DNA of 64,000 bases from Thermaerobacter subterraneus DSM 13965 (lineage in GTDB: Bacteria; Bacillota; Sulfobacillia; Thermaerobacterales; Thermaerobacteraceae), in contig NZ_JH976536.1 in assembly GCF_000183545.2 (NCBI RefSeq), positions 326,454 to 390,453 on the forward strand, written 5' to 3'. Within the stretch, counting starts at the first letter, position 1. Each line of letters starts with the position of its first letter. The notes below the pieces were generated by a model that was given only the letters and a program-made list of their open reading frames with translations, ran no database searches and was not told the DNA's origin. Positions 26,712-35,089 of the stretch are shown in pieces. The position numbers and the translations under genes are program-made.

Positions 26712-26767
26712 GGGCATTCCCTCCCGCCCCAGGCTATTCGGCGGAAGCCCGGCCGGGTGCCTGGCCA

Positions 26768-27628
26768 TCAAGGGGCCGGGCGTTCGGGGGCCGCGGGAGG
26801 CGGCGGGGCGGCAGCCAGCGCCTGGCGGAGGCGGTGCAGGTTCGTCCCCACGGGCGCCTGCCCGTTGTACACCGCGGACCCGGCCACCAGCAGGTCGGCC
26901 CCGGCGGCGGCGGCCAAAGGCGCCGTCGCGGGGTCGATACCGCCGTCGACCTCCAGCCACGGCCGCGGGCCGGCGGCGGGCAGCATGGCCCGCAACGCCC
27001 GCAGCTTGTCCAGGGCTAAGGGCAGGAAAGCCTGGCCGCCGAAGCCGGGGTTGACGCTCATCACCAGGATGAGGTCGACCTCACCCAGCAGCGGCTCCAC
27101 TGCCACCGCCGGCGTGCCGGGGTTCAGGGCCACGCCCGCCCGGCAGCCCAGGGCGCGGATCATCTGGACGGCCCGGTGCACGTGGGGCGTGGCCTCCACG
27201 TGGACGGTGATCACGTCGGCCCCCGCCTGGGCCACCGCCGGCAGCAGGGCTTCGGGCCGCTCCACCATGAGGTGCACGTCCAGGGGCAGGCGGGTCAGCC
27301 TGCGCACCGCCGCCACAATCATCGGCCCGAAGGTCAGGTTGGGGACGAACCGGCCGTCCATCACATCGAGGTGCAGCCCGGCAGCCCCGCCGGCCTCGGC
27401 CGCCCGGACCTCCTCCGCCAGGCGGGTGAAATCGGCGGACAGCAGGGACGGTAGAACCACCGCTCCTGCACCGGGTTCCGGCCAGCCCAGGGCGCGGGGC
27501 GCGGGTTCCCCTGGCGTACCGTCCGGTGCCGCGGCGGTGCCGCCGGCCGCCGGCCCGGCCGGGTTCTCCCCCCGGGCGGCGAGGTCCGCGGTGCCGCCGC
27601 GCTGGTTTCCGTGGTGACCGCCGGCCAT
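26768..27628 (-). CDS. rpe: Ribulose-phosphate 3-epimerase
   Basis: Rpe interconverts ribulose-5-phosphate and xylulose-5-phosphate in the pentose phosphate pathway. The TIM barrel begins near residue 56 (VVLPSLLSADFTRL) and shows the metal/active-site runs HLDVMDGRFVPNLTFGP, LDVHLMVERPE, VMSVNPGFGGQAF, EVDGGI and the phosphate site VAGSAVY. The first ~54 residues are a Gly/Ala/Pro extension (ENPAGPAAGG) not seen in typical ~220-residue enzymes, encoded partly by the dispersed AACCCGGCCGGGCC motif. SD is GGGGAAGGGGAGG just before the ATG. Gene order rsgA-rpe-spoVM is as in B. subtilis, but thiN is missing. Confidence 0.95.
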   Translation of the reverse strand: MAGGHHGNQRGGTADLAARGENPAGPAAGGTAAAPDGTPGEPAPRALGWPEPGAGAVVLPSLLSADFTRLAEEVRAAEAGGAAGLHLDVMDGRFVPNLTFGPMIVAAVRRLTRLPLDVHLMVERPEALLPAVAQAGADVITVHVEATPHVHRAVQMIRALGCRAGVALNPGTPAVAVEPLLGEVDLILVMSVNPGFGGQAFLPLALDKLRALRAMLPAAGPRPWLEVDGGIDPATAPLAAAAGADLLVAGSAVYNGQAPVGTNLHRLRQALAAAPPPPAAPERPAP

Positions 27629-27741
27629 GGCCTCCCCTTCCCCTTTGTAGAGTCGTGCCTGGTGTCGTGCCGGGCCGGGCGGCGGCCCTGGGTCGGGCGC
27701 CGGCCCTGGGACGCATGCCGGCCCTTCGACGCCGGCGGGCC

Positions 27742-27783
27742 TTCAAGGCTCGCGGCCCATCATTCAACGCTCGCGGCCCATCA
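27742..27783. repeat. 21-bp tandem duplication at the rsgA stop
   Basis: Two adjacent 21-bp copies (27742-27762 and 27763-27783) share TTCAA and GCTCGCGGCCCATCA, differing at one base. The second copy contains the rsgA stop codon, so the duplication marks the 3' end of that gene; a degenerate third copy may precede it. Confidence 0.8.
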
Positions 27784-28695
27784 ACGGTAGCGTTCGGCCA
27801 GGCGCTCCTCCACTTCCGACAGGAGCACCAGGTAGTTCTGGTACCGCCAGGAGGCGATCTGGCCCTGATCCCGGGCCGCCCGGACGGCGCAGCCCGGCTC
27901 GCTCCGGTGCAGGCAGCCTCGAAACCGGCACCCGGGCGCCGCCCGCCGGATCTCCGGCCAGAGGTCGCCCAGCTCCTCCGGCTCCAGCTCGGGCAGTTCC
28001 AGCTTACTGAAGCCCGGGGTGTCGGCCACCCATCCCCCTCCCGCCAGGGGCAGGAGCTCGACGAACCGGGTGGTGTGGCGCCCGCGGCCCAGCTTGCGGC
28101 TCACCTCGCCCGTGGCCAGGTTGAGGCCCGGCTGCAGGGCGTTGAGCAGGGTCGACTTCCCTGCCCCGCTGGGGCCCGCCACCACGGTGACGCCTTCCCG
28201 CAGCGCCGCGGCCAGGCCTTCCACGCCCCAGCCCCGCGGCGCCGCCAGCAGGTGAACCGGGTAGCCCGCCAGGCGATAGCCTTCCACCAGCCGGGCCGCC
28301 CAGCCCGGCAGGGGGTCCTCCGGAGCACGGGCCACCCGGTCCAGCTTGGTGAAGGCGATCACCACGGGCAAATCCATGGCCTCGGCCTGGACGATCACCC
28401 GGTCCATCAGGATGGGCACGGGATCGGGCTCCTGCAGGGACTGGACCAGCAGCACCCGGTCCACGTTGGCGATGGGCGGCCGCACCAGGCGGTTGCGCCG
28501 GGGCAAGACCCGCTCGATGGCCGCCCCGCCGTCCTGAAGGGCGACCTCCACCCGGTCGCCGGTCAGGACATCGCCCGCCTGCCGCCGCAGGCGGCCCCGC
28601 AGGGCGCACAGGATCACCTGCTCTTCGCCGTCCAGGCGGACCTCGTAGAGGTTCGTCTGCGCCTTGACCACGGTTCCCGTGCGTAGCGACACCAT
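27781..28695 (-). CDS. rsgA: Small ribosomal subunit GTPase RsgA
   Basis: RsgA is a circularly permuted GTPase that checks late 30S assembly. The 304-residue protein has an N-terminal OB fold (about 1-70: GTVVKAQTNLYEVRLDG), then the permuted order G4 (FTKLD), G1 (GPSGAGKSTLLN) and G3 (DTPGFSKLEL), and a C-terminal zinc site of the type C-x4-C-x-H-x5-C (CRFRGCLHRSEPGC). The phosphatase-kinase-rsgA-rpe order matches B. subtilis prpC-prkC-cpgA-rpe. The stop codon lies in a 21-bp tandem repeat. Confidence 0.97.
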   Translation of the reverse strand: MVSLRTGTVVKAQTNLYEVRLDGEEQVILCALRGRLRRQAGDVLTGDRVEVALQDGGAAIERVLPRRNRLVRPPIANVDRVLLVQSLQEPDPVPILMDRVIVQAEAMDLPVVIAFTKLDRVARAPEDPLPGWAARLVEGYRLAGYPVHLLAAPRGWGVEGLAAALREGVTVVAGPSGAGKSTLLNALQPGLNLATGEVSRKLGRGRHTTRFVELLPLAGGGWVADTPGFSKLELPELEPEELGDLWPEIRRAAPGCRFRGCLHRSEPGCAVRAARDQGQIASWRYQNYLVLLSEVEERLAERYR

Positions 28696-28731
28696 GGGCG
28701 TAGGTTCTCACCTCCGGCCGCTGGAGCAAGT

Positions 28732-29868
28732 TCAATCGCCGTTCCCGTCCTGGCCTTCCCCCGCACCCGGGCTGCCGCTGCCGGTGCCGCCCTCGCCGGC
28801 TCCGCCCTTGTCCTTGCCGCGGCCGCCCGGTGCCTTGAGCTCCTGCTCGCCGGCCAGCCGGCCGTCGACGTAGATGAAGGCCCGCGCCCGGTCGCCCTGC
28901 CAGATGACGGGAACCTCCACCCGCTCGCCGCCCTGGTGGGCCTGCTCGTAGACCACCCGCCGTCCTGCCTGGTCCTGCACCTCGACCCGCAGCACGTGCT
29001 GGCCGTCCCCCTGCAGGTCGACCACCAGCGTGGCCTGGTGGTCCCCCGTGACGGCCGGCTCCGGCCCCCGGCTCACCACCAGGTTCACCGCCGTTCCCTT
29101 CTCCACCGCCGCCGCAGCCGCCGGATCCTGGCCGATCACCGTTCCCGCGGGATAGGGGCTGTACTGTTCGGTCACCTGCCCGGCCACCAGGCCCGCCGCC
29201 TCCAGTTCGGCCCGGGCATCGGCCACGCTCAGGCCGAAGAGGGACGGCACCGTCACGGGCCGGCTCTCCGGGCCCTGGGAAACGGTGAGGTAGACGGTCA
29301 TGCCGGCCTGGATGGGGCTGCCCGGCCCCGGATCCTGGTCGATCACCGTACCCTCGGCCTCGCCGGCGTGCCGGTAGCGCAGCTCCACCACCAGCCCCTG
29401 GTTCTCCAGGCGCAGGCGGGCGTCCCGCTCCTCCAGCCCGCGCACGTCAGGCACGGAAAGCCACCGGGGTCCCTTGGATACCACCAGCTGCACCGTCTGT
29501 CCCATGCGAACCTGCTGGCCGCCCGCGGGCCGCTGCTCGATCACCGTGTTGACCTCGCTGTTGTCGTGCCGCTCCTCGAGGATCTCCCACTGCAGGCCCG
29601 CCTGCTCGAGCCGGCTCTGGGCCTCGATCAGCGGCAGGCCCTCCACCGCGGGCACCGTCACCACCGGCGGCTGCAGCCACCACCGGGTGGCCGCGCCCGC
29701 CCCCACGGCCAGGACCAGCAGGAGGACCACGGCCAGCGCCACCCGCAAAAGCCGGCGCCGCCGGGCGCCGGCTTTTGCGGCGGCCGGGGAGCCCGCCCCC
29801 GCGGGCCTCGTCCCGGCCTCCCCCGCCCGCCAGCCCTGGTTGCCGCCCGCCGGGCTTACCGGGGCGCG
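28732..29868 (-). CDS. prkC: PrkC C-terminal half: membrane helix and three PASTA domains, out of frame with the kinase
   Basis: This frame opens after a TAG at 29871-29869. It codes for a basic stop-transfer sequence and membrane helix (RRRRLLRVALAVVLLLVLA), three PASTA repeats of ~67 residues (about VVTVPAVEGLPL, LSVPDVRGLEER, VTVPSLFGLSVA) and a C-terminal beta domain with a Gly/Asp tail. PASTA domains bind muropeptide/peptidoglycan outside the cell and activate the kinase; in PrkC this is the germination signal sensor. The upstream kinase is in another frame, so the two parts are joined only if one base is skipped between about 29868 and 29790. There is no good SD for independent translation; a TTG at 29748 would remove the basic anchor. 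Domain calls are firm; how this half is translated is open. Confidence 0.9.
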   Translation of the reverse strand, partial: RAPVSPAGGNQGWRAGEAGTRPAGAGSPAAAKAGARRRRLLRVALAVVLLLVLAVGAGAATRWWLQPPVVTVPAVEGLPLIEAQSRLEQAGLQWEILEERHDNSEVNTVIEQRPAGGQQVRMGQTVQLVVSKGPRWLSVPDVRGLEERDARLRLENQGLVVELRYRHAGEAEGTVIDQDPGPGSPIQAGMTVYLTVSQGPESRPVTVPSLFGLSVADARAELEAAGLVAGQVTEQYSPYPAGTVIGQDPAAAAAVEKGTAVNLVVSRGPEPAVTGDHQATLVVDLQGDGQHVLRVEVQDQAGRRVVYEQAHQGGERVEVPVIWQGDRARAFIYVDGRLAGEQELKAPGGRGKDKGGAGEGGTGSGSPGAGEGQDGNGD

Positions 29869-31429
29869 CTATCCCATAACCGCGCCGGCGGCCGGGGGAG
29901 GGCGGCCCGGCCGCCGGCCGATCCGGGCCCCCCGGGCCCGGATCGGCCGGGGCGGGCACGGCCACCGCGCCGGCCAGCACCAGCGGCTCCAGTTCACCGG
30001 CCTCCGGGCGGGAGCGTGGCTCCCGGGCCTGCCGGGCCCCCTCCTGACGGGTCGCGGCGGGCCGGGGAGCCGCCTCTGCCGGCCCCGCCGGTGCCGGCAG
30101 GCGCCCCCGCCGGGGCCCGCCAGCCGCCGTCAGCCCGTCGCCGCCGGGACCGGCATCATTCCCTCCGCCCCGGGGGGAACCGGCTCCGGTCTCGCCGCCC
30201 CCGCGGCCATGCCCCCCGGCCACCCCCCGTTCCCCGGCGGGCGGAGCGCTCCCCCACCCGGCACCGGCTCCGGCGCCGGCGGCGGGACCGGAAACGGCGG
30301 CCGCTGCCCGCTCCTGCGCGCCCGCCGGCCCTCCGGCCCCAGCCCCTTCACCCGGCCGCACCGTCCTGCCCGCCGCGGGGCCGTCGCCCTCCACCGGACC
30401 GGCGGGCAGGGGCGGGGCGCCGCCCGGGGAAGCCGCAGCGGGCGTACCGCCTGGGGCGCCGGTTGCTCCTCCGGGGACGGTCACCCGGTCCCCGGAACGG
30501 GTGCGGCCCCGCCCCCGGCCCGCGCCGCGCGGGCCGCCGGCCCTGCCGTTCCACGGGCCCGCCACCAGGGTGTCCTCCAGCGGCGGCCGGGCCAGGGCCG
30601 CCACGGGCCGCCCGGCCAGGAAGTTCTCCAGGTCGTCCAGCATGGCCCCCGCCGACGGGTAGCGCCGGTCGGGGTTCTTCTCCAGGGCCTTGAGCACGAT
30701 GGCTTCCAGGACCCGCGGCACCCGGGGATTGAGGGCCGACGGCAGGGGCGGCTCCTGGCCCAGGTGCTGCATGGCGACGGCCACCGGCGTGTCCCCGTCG
30801 AAGGGCAGCCGGCCCGTCAGCATCTCGAACAGGATGATCCCCACCGCATAGACATCGGACCGCTCGCTGGCCGGCATGCCCCGGGCCTGCTCGGGGGCGA
30901 AGTACTGGGCCGTGCCCACCATGGCGCCCTGGTCGACCACGGTGGTGGTGGTGCCGCTGGCCCGGGCGATGCCGAAGTCCGTCACCATGACCCGGGCGTC
31001 GGGGGTGATCAGGATGTTCTGCGGCTTGACGTCCCGGTGGATCACGCCGTTCTCGTGGGCGTGCTGGAGCACCGACAGCACCCGGCAGGCGATGTGGACC
31101 GCTTCCTTGAGCGGTAGCGGTGCTCTCTCCCGGATGTACTGCTTGAGGGTGACCCCCTCGACGTACTCCAGGACCAGAAAGGGCTGCCCGGCGTCCTCTC
31201 CCACGTCCAGCACGGCCACCACGCCGGGGTGGGACAGCCGCCGCACCGCTTCCGCTTCCCGCCGCAAGCGGCGCAGGAAGGCGCCGTCGGCCACGTATTC
31301 CGAACGCAGCGCCTTGACGGCCACCGTGTCGCCGGTCACCTGGTCGGTGGCCTTGTAGACCACCGCCATGCCGCCGCCGCCCAAAAGGCCGGTGACCCGG
31401 TAGCGTCCCGCCAGCACGGTGCCGATCAC
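29447..31429 (-). CDS. prkC: PrkC N-terminal half: Ser/Thr protein kinase domain and linker
   Basis: The first ~270 residues are a Hanks-type kinase with every key motif: glycine loop GLLGGGGMAVVYKA, AVKAL lysine, HRDVKPQN catalytic loop, DFG, activation segment ending in FAPEQARG. A Gly/Ala/Pro/Arg-rich linker of ~250 residues follows, far longer than in B. subtilis. The membrane and PASTA part is in the next frame. If translated to its own stop this frame adds ~140 meaningless residues beyond about 29869, so the natural product is either frameshifted or a soluble kinase. The ATG overlaps the phosphatase stop by four bases, giving the standard prpC-prkC pair. Substrates in relatives include EF-G, RsgA and envelope proteins. 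Confidence 0.92.
   Translation of the reverse strand: MIGTVLAGRYRVTGLLGGGGMAVVYKATDQVTGDTVAVKALRSEYVADGAFLRRLRREAEAVRRLSHPGVVAVLDVGEDAGQPFLVLEYVEGVTLKQYIRERAPLPLKEAVHIACRVLSVLQHAHENGVIHRDVKPQNILITPDARVMVTDFGIARASGTTTTVVDQGAMVGTAQYFAPEQARGMPASERSDVYAVGIILFEMLTGRLPFDGDTPVAVAMQHLGQEPPLPSALNPRVPRVLEAIVLKALEKNPDRRYPSAGAMLDDLENFLAGRPVAALARPPLEDTLVAGPWNGRAGGPRGAGRGRGRTRSGDRVTVPGGATGAPGGTPAAASPGGAPPLPAGPVEGDGPAAGRTVRPGEGAGAGGPAGAQERAAAAVSGPAAGAGAGAGWGSAPPAGERGVAGGHGRGGGETGAGSPRGGGNDAGPGGDGLTAAGGPRRGRLPAPAGPAEAAPRPAATRQEGARQAREPRSRPEAGELEPLVLAGAVAVPAPADPGPGGPDRPAAGPPSPGRRRGYGIARPGKPGGRQPGLAGGGGRDEARGGGLPGRRKSRRPAAPAFAGGAGRGPPAGPGRGGGRGHPVVAAAAGGDGARGGGPAADRGPEPARAGGPAVGDPRGAARQQRGQHGDRAAARGRPAGSHGTDGAAGGIQGTPVAFRA
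29744..29779 (-). other. 16-bp-stem hairpin at the prkC frame junction
   Basis: CGCAAAAGCCGGCGCC and GGCGCCGGCTTTTGCG pair perfectly around four bases. The hairpin lies in coding sequence just before the membrane helix and 20-90 bases downstream of G-rich runs where the reading frame must change. It is the longest perfect stem seen in a coding region of the window. Confidence 0.9.
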
Positions 31430-32160
31430 GGGGCGTCACCGTCCCACCAGGCCAGCACGGCGGTGATGTTGTCCGACCCGCCTGCCGCCAGGGCGGCCTC
31501 GACCAGTGCCTCGACCTGGAGGGCCACGTCGCCGGGTCCGGCGGCGGCCAGCAGAGCCGCCAGGCGGCTGTCGGGCAAGGCCTCGCTCAGCCCGTCGCTG
31601 CAAAGCAGCAGCACGTCCGCCGGCTCCAGCTGGACGGTGGTCTCGTCCACGGGCACCGAGACGTCGGTGCCGATGGCGCGGGTCAAGAGGTTGCGCTGGG
31701 GATGCCGGCGGGCCTCCTGTTCCGTCAGGGCCCCGTTGCGCACGAACTCTTCCACCAGGGAGTGGTCCTGGGTGAGGCGCTCCAGGTGGCCCTGGCGCAG
31801 GAGGTAGGCCCGCGAATCCCCCACGTGGCAGAGTTCCACCGCCCCGCCCCGGCCGATGACGGCCACCGTCAGGGTCGTTCCCATGCCGCTCAGGTCGGGG
31901 TCGCCGGCCTGCCGCCGGAACACCTCCTGGTTGGCGGCCACCACCGCCTGGGCCAGGGGCAGCCCCGCCACCACGCACTCCCGGAGGGTGCGCAGGGCAA
32001 GCCAGCTGGCCACCTCGCCCGCCCGGTGGCCCCCCATGCCGTCGGCGACGGCCAGCAGCCAGCCCCCGTCGCCGGGCAAGGCTTCAGCCAGGTAGGCATC
32101 CTCGTTGTTCTCCCGCACCCAGCCTGGATGGGTGCGGGCGGCAAGGCGCAAGACCGGCAT
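31426..32160 (-). CDS. prpC: PP2C-type Ser/Thr phosphatase PrpC
   Basis: PrpC/Stp removes phosphate from PrkC and its targets, using two Mn/Mg ions. The 244-residue PPM protein has the metal-binding motifs ENNEDAYLAE, ADGMGGHRAGEVAS, GTTLTVAVI, HVGDSRAYLL, LCSDGLSEAL and GGSDNITAVL, a complete set. The ATG at 32160 has GAGAGG four bases upstream. It overlaps prkC by four bases (ATGA), so phosphatase and kinase are translated together. Confidence 0.96.
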   Translation of the reverse strand: MPVLRLAARTHPGWVRENNEDAYLAEALPGDGGWLLAVADGMGGHRAGEVASWLALRTLRECVVAGLPLAQAVVAANQEVFRRQAGDPDLSGMGTTLTVAVIGRGGAVELCHVGDSRAYLLRQGHLERLTQDHSLVEEFVRNGALTEQEARRHPQRNLLTRAIGTDVSVPVDETTVQLEPADVLLLCSDGLSEALPDSRLAALLAAAGPGDVALQVEALVEAALAAGGSDNITAVLAWWDGDAP

Positions 32161-32537
32161 GGTTCCTCTCCCCCCGCCCGGGCGCTGGGACCCGGGCCCG
32201 TGGCCGCCGCCCCCGCGCCCACCCGGCCGTTCCCCGGAAACGGGTGGCGGGCTCCGGGCGGGGCGGGCGGCCTGCCGGTGAACGGCGCTGGGCTCCTGAA
32301 CAAGATACACTTCGCCGGCTCCAGCCGGTTTCCCTGGCACCTTTGCGGGACCGGAGGCCGGGCCCGGGGGCACCCCCGCCCGGGGCCGGCCCAGCCGGCG
32401 AATCCAGCAGCGCCCCGGCCGGCGGGAACCCGGGACCGCCGCTCCGGCCCCCGGATCCCCGCCACCGGTCCCGGTGCGGCGGTGCAGGCGGCAGGTGCCC
32501 TCCCCGCTCCCCGGGGACGGCCTCCCGTCCCCCACCC
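32161..32537. other. Intergenic region between rlmN and prpC
   Basis: No gene is supported in these 377 bases. A small AT-containing patch (around 32290-32330) on the minus strand includes TGTATCTTGTTC and a tight CCGGCT-GG-AGCCGG dyad; it may hold the prpC-prkC promoter but I could not match a clear -35/-10 pair. Confidence 0.4.
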
Positions 32538-33599
32538 CTATGGGCGGGCGGCTCCGGCCTCCTCCAGGGCACGGCGGCGCAGCTGCCCGCAGGCCGCCTC
32601 GATCCGCTGGCCCAGCTCCCGCCGGACGGTGACGTTGACGCCCTGCCGGCGCAGCTCGGCGGCGAAGGCCTGCACCCGTTCGGGGGACGGGGCCTTGAAG
32701 GGCCGCTCGCTGACCGGGTTCCACGGGATCAGGTTGACGTGGGCGTGCAGGGGCCCCACCAGCCGGGCCAGCTCCCGGGCGTGTTCCGGGCGGTCGTTGA
32801 CGTCCTCGATGAGAACGTACTCGAAGGTGATGCGGCGGCCCGTCTCCTCCACGTACTCCCGGCAGGCCGCCATCAGCTCGGCGATGGGCCAGCGCCGGTT
32901 GACGGGCATGAGCCAGCTGCGCAGGGCGTCGTTGGGCGCGTGCAAGGAGACGGCCAGGGTGATGGGCAGGCCCTCCCGGGCCAGCTGGCGGATGCGCGGC
33001 ACCAGCCCCGAGGTGGACACCGTCATGTGCCGGTAGCTGATTCCCGCACCCAGGGGATGGTGGGCCACCCGCAGGAACTGCAGGGTGGCATCCAGGTTCT
33101 GCAGGGGCTCGCCGATGCCCATGACCACCAGGTGGCTGACCCGCTCGCCCCGCTCGGCCAGGTCCCGGTTGACCACCAGCAGCTGGCCCGCCATCTCCGC
33201 CGCGGTCAGGTTGCGCACCAGCCCGCCCAGGGTGGAGGCACAGAAGCGGCAGCCCATGGCACAGCCTACCTGGCTGGACACGCACAGGCTCAGGCCGTAG
33301 CGGTGGCGCATCAGCACCGTCTCGATCAGCTGGCCGTCGGCCAGCTCCAGCAGGTACTTGCGGGTGCCGTCCTCCGGGTCGACCTGCAGCCTCCGCACGG
33401 CGGGCACGGCCGGATCGCCTTGCTCCGCCAGCCGCTCCCGCAGCTCGCGGGGCAGGTCCGTCATGGCGGAAAAGCGGGTCACCCCCCGCCGGTGGAACCA
33501 GGCAAAGATCTGGCGCCCGCGGTAGGCCGGTTGGCCCCAGGCTTCCAGCTCGCGAGCCAGTTCCTCCGGCAAGAGCCCGACCCAGTCCCGGGTGGACAC
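32538..33599 (-). CDS. rlmN: 23S rRNA/tRNA C2-adenine methyltransferase RlmN
   Basis: RlmN is a radical-SAM enzyme that methylates C2 of A2503 in 23S rRNA and A37 in some tRNAs. The 353-residue protein has the cluster motif CAMGCRFC (CxxxCxxC), MGIGEPLQN, STSGLVPRI, SLHAPND and the conserved C-terminal cysteine in AACGQL that forms the mixed disulfide. The GTG at 33599 has GGGAGG eight bases upstream, better than the GTG at 33623 inside the rsmB stop. It lies 20 bases after rsmB. Confidence 0.97.
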   Translation of the reverse strand: MSTRDWVGLLPEELARELEAWGQPAYRGRQIFAWFHRRGVTRFSAMTDLPRELRERLAEQGDPAVPAVRRLQVDPEDGTRKYLLELADGQLIETVLMRHRYGLSLCVSSQVGCAMGCRFCASTLGGLVRNLTAAEMAGQLLVVNRDLAERGERVSHLVVMGIGEPLQNLDATLQFLRVAHHPLGAGISYRHMTVSTSGLVPRIRQLAREGLPITLAVSLHAPNDALRSWLMPVNRRWPIAELMAACREYVEETGRRITFEYVLIEDVNDRPEHARELARLVGPLHAHVNLIPWNPVSERPFKAPSPERVQAFAAELRRQGVNVTVRRELGQRIEAACGQLRRRALEEAGAARP

Positions 33600-33619
33600 G
33601 GCCCTCACCTCCCTCGCCC

Positions 33620-35086
33620 TCACCGCCGCCGCTGGAGGCAGGCGATGAAGAAACCGTCGACTCCATGGCGATGGGGCCAGAGCTGCAGCCAGCCCCGCTC
33701 GGTGCCCGGCTCGTCCCGGAGAGGGGCCGGCAGGCGGGGCCGCAGGTCGACGGCCGCGAAGCGGTCCCCCCCTTCGCGGAGGAACCCCTCCACCACCTGC
33801 TGGTTTTCCTCCGGCTCGGTGGTGCAGGTGCTGTAGACCAGCACGCCGCCCGGCTTGAGGCAGGCCGCCGCCGCGCGCAGGAGCTCCCCCTGCAGGGCCG
33901 CCAGCGCCTTCAGGTCTTCTGGCGTCTTGCGCCAGCGCAAATCGGGCCGCCGGGCGATGACCCCCAGGCCGCTGCAGGGGACGTCGGCCAGCACCCGGTC
34001 GGCCTGGCCGGCGAAGCGTTCAGGCAGCAGCCGGCCGTCCAGGGCCAGGGGCTCGACCGACCGCAGGCCCAGCCGCCGCGCCGCCGCCCGCACCTTCTCC
34101 AGCCGGCCCGGGTCGACATCGCAGGCGACCACCCGCCCCCGGTCGCCCATGCGCTCGGCCATGTGGGTCGACTTGCCGCCGGGGGCGGCCGCCACGTCGA
34201 GCACCAGCTGGCCGGGCCGGGGGTCCAGCACATGCACCGCCAGCATGGAGCTCTCGTCCTGCCAGGTCAAGGCCCCCTGCTGGAAGGCCTCCAGCTCCGC
34301 CGGGCTCACCCCATGGCCCAGGCGCAGGGCTTCCGGGAGGAACCGGCCCGGCTCCACCGCCACCCCCTGGGCGGCCAGGGCTGCCGCCAGGGACCGGGGA
34401 TCGGCCCGAAGCATGTTGACCCGGGCGGAAAGGGGCGGAATGCGGTTGTTGGCCTCCAGGAGCCGGCGGGTCTCCTCGGGGCCGAGGCGCTCCAGCCACC
34501 GCCGCACCAGCCAGCGGGGATGGGCCAGGGTCAGCGCCAGGTGCGTCTCCAGATCCTCTGCGGCACCCGGCACGGCCTCGTGGGGGAAGCCGTGGCGGGC
34601 CGCCCGGCGCAGGACGGCGTTGACGAACCCGGCGGCGTAGCCGGGGCCGTGGCGCCGGACCAGTTCCACCGACTCCGCCACGGCGGCGTGGTCGGGGATC
34701 CGGTCCAGGTGCCACAGCTGGTAGGCGCCCAGCCGCAGCGCCACCCGCACCGGCGGGTCCAGCCGCTCGGGCGGCCGCCGGGCCCACCGGGCCAGGGCCC
34801 AGTCCAGGCTCCCCTGGCGCCGGGCCACCCCGTACGCCAGCTCCGTGGCCAGGGCCCGTTCCCGGGCGGGCAGGCCGCTGCCTTCCAGCAGCCGGGCCAG
34901 GGCCTGATCGACGTACACGGGTCCCGTTTCCGCAGCCAGCAGGGCCAGGAAGGCCGCCTCCCGGCCTCCCGCCGGGCGGATGCCGCCGGCCCGCCGCCCG
35001 CCGGTGCGGCCTCCCGCCCGCCGCGCCGGCACGGCAAGGGGGCGCCGGCGCGGCGCCCCCCGGTCACCCTCGCCGGTTATCGCCAT
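33620..35086 (-). CDS. rsmB: 16S rRNA m5C967 methyltransferase RsmB
   Basis: RsmB makes 5-methylcytosine 967 in 16S rRNA. The 488-residue protein has an N-terminal NusB-like helical domain (about 45-185: RERALATELAYGVARRQGSL, VRVALRLGAYQLWHLDRIPD), then the methyltransferase with SAM loop DVAAAPGGKSTHMAERM, the two catalytic cysteines in DVPCSGLGVI and YSTCTTEPEENQQVV, and an aromatic end GVDGFFIACL. The first ~40 residues are basic and low-complexity. It begins three bases after the Zn-protease gene. Confidence 0.96.
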   Translation of the reverse strand: MAITGEGDRGAPRRRPLAVPARRAGGRTGGRRAGGIRPAGGREAAFLALLAAETGPVYVDQALARLLEGSGLPARERALATELAYGVARRQGSLDWALARWARRPPERLDPPVRVALRLGAYQLWHLDRIPDHAAVAESVELVRRHGPGYAAGFVNAVLRRAARHGFPHEAVPGAAEDLETHLALTLAHPRWLVRRWLERLGPEETRRLLEANNRIPPLSARVNMLRADPRSLAAALAAQGVAVEPGRFLPEALRLGHGVSPAELEAFQQGALTWQDESSMLAVHVLDPRPGQLVLDVAAAPGGKSTHMAERMGDRGRVVACDVDPGRLEKVRAAARRLGLRSVEPLALDGRLLPERFAGQADRVLADVPCSGLGVIARRPDLRWRKTPEDLKALAALQGELLRAAAACLKPGGVLVYSTCTTEPEENQQVVEGFLREGGDRFAAVDLRPRLPAPLRDEPGTERGWLQLWPHRHGVDGFFIACLQRRR

Positions 35087-35089
35087 GGT

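Noticed and set aside
29447..29868. The continuation of the kinase frame as a genuine C-terminal domain
   Set aside because: Its residues are low-complexity and antagonistic to the PASTA frame, which carries clear repeats and a membrane helix.
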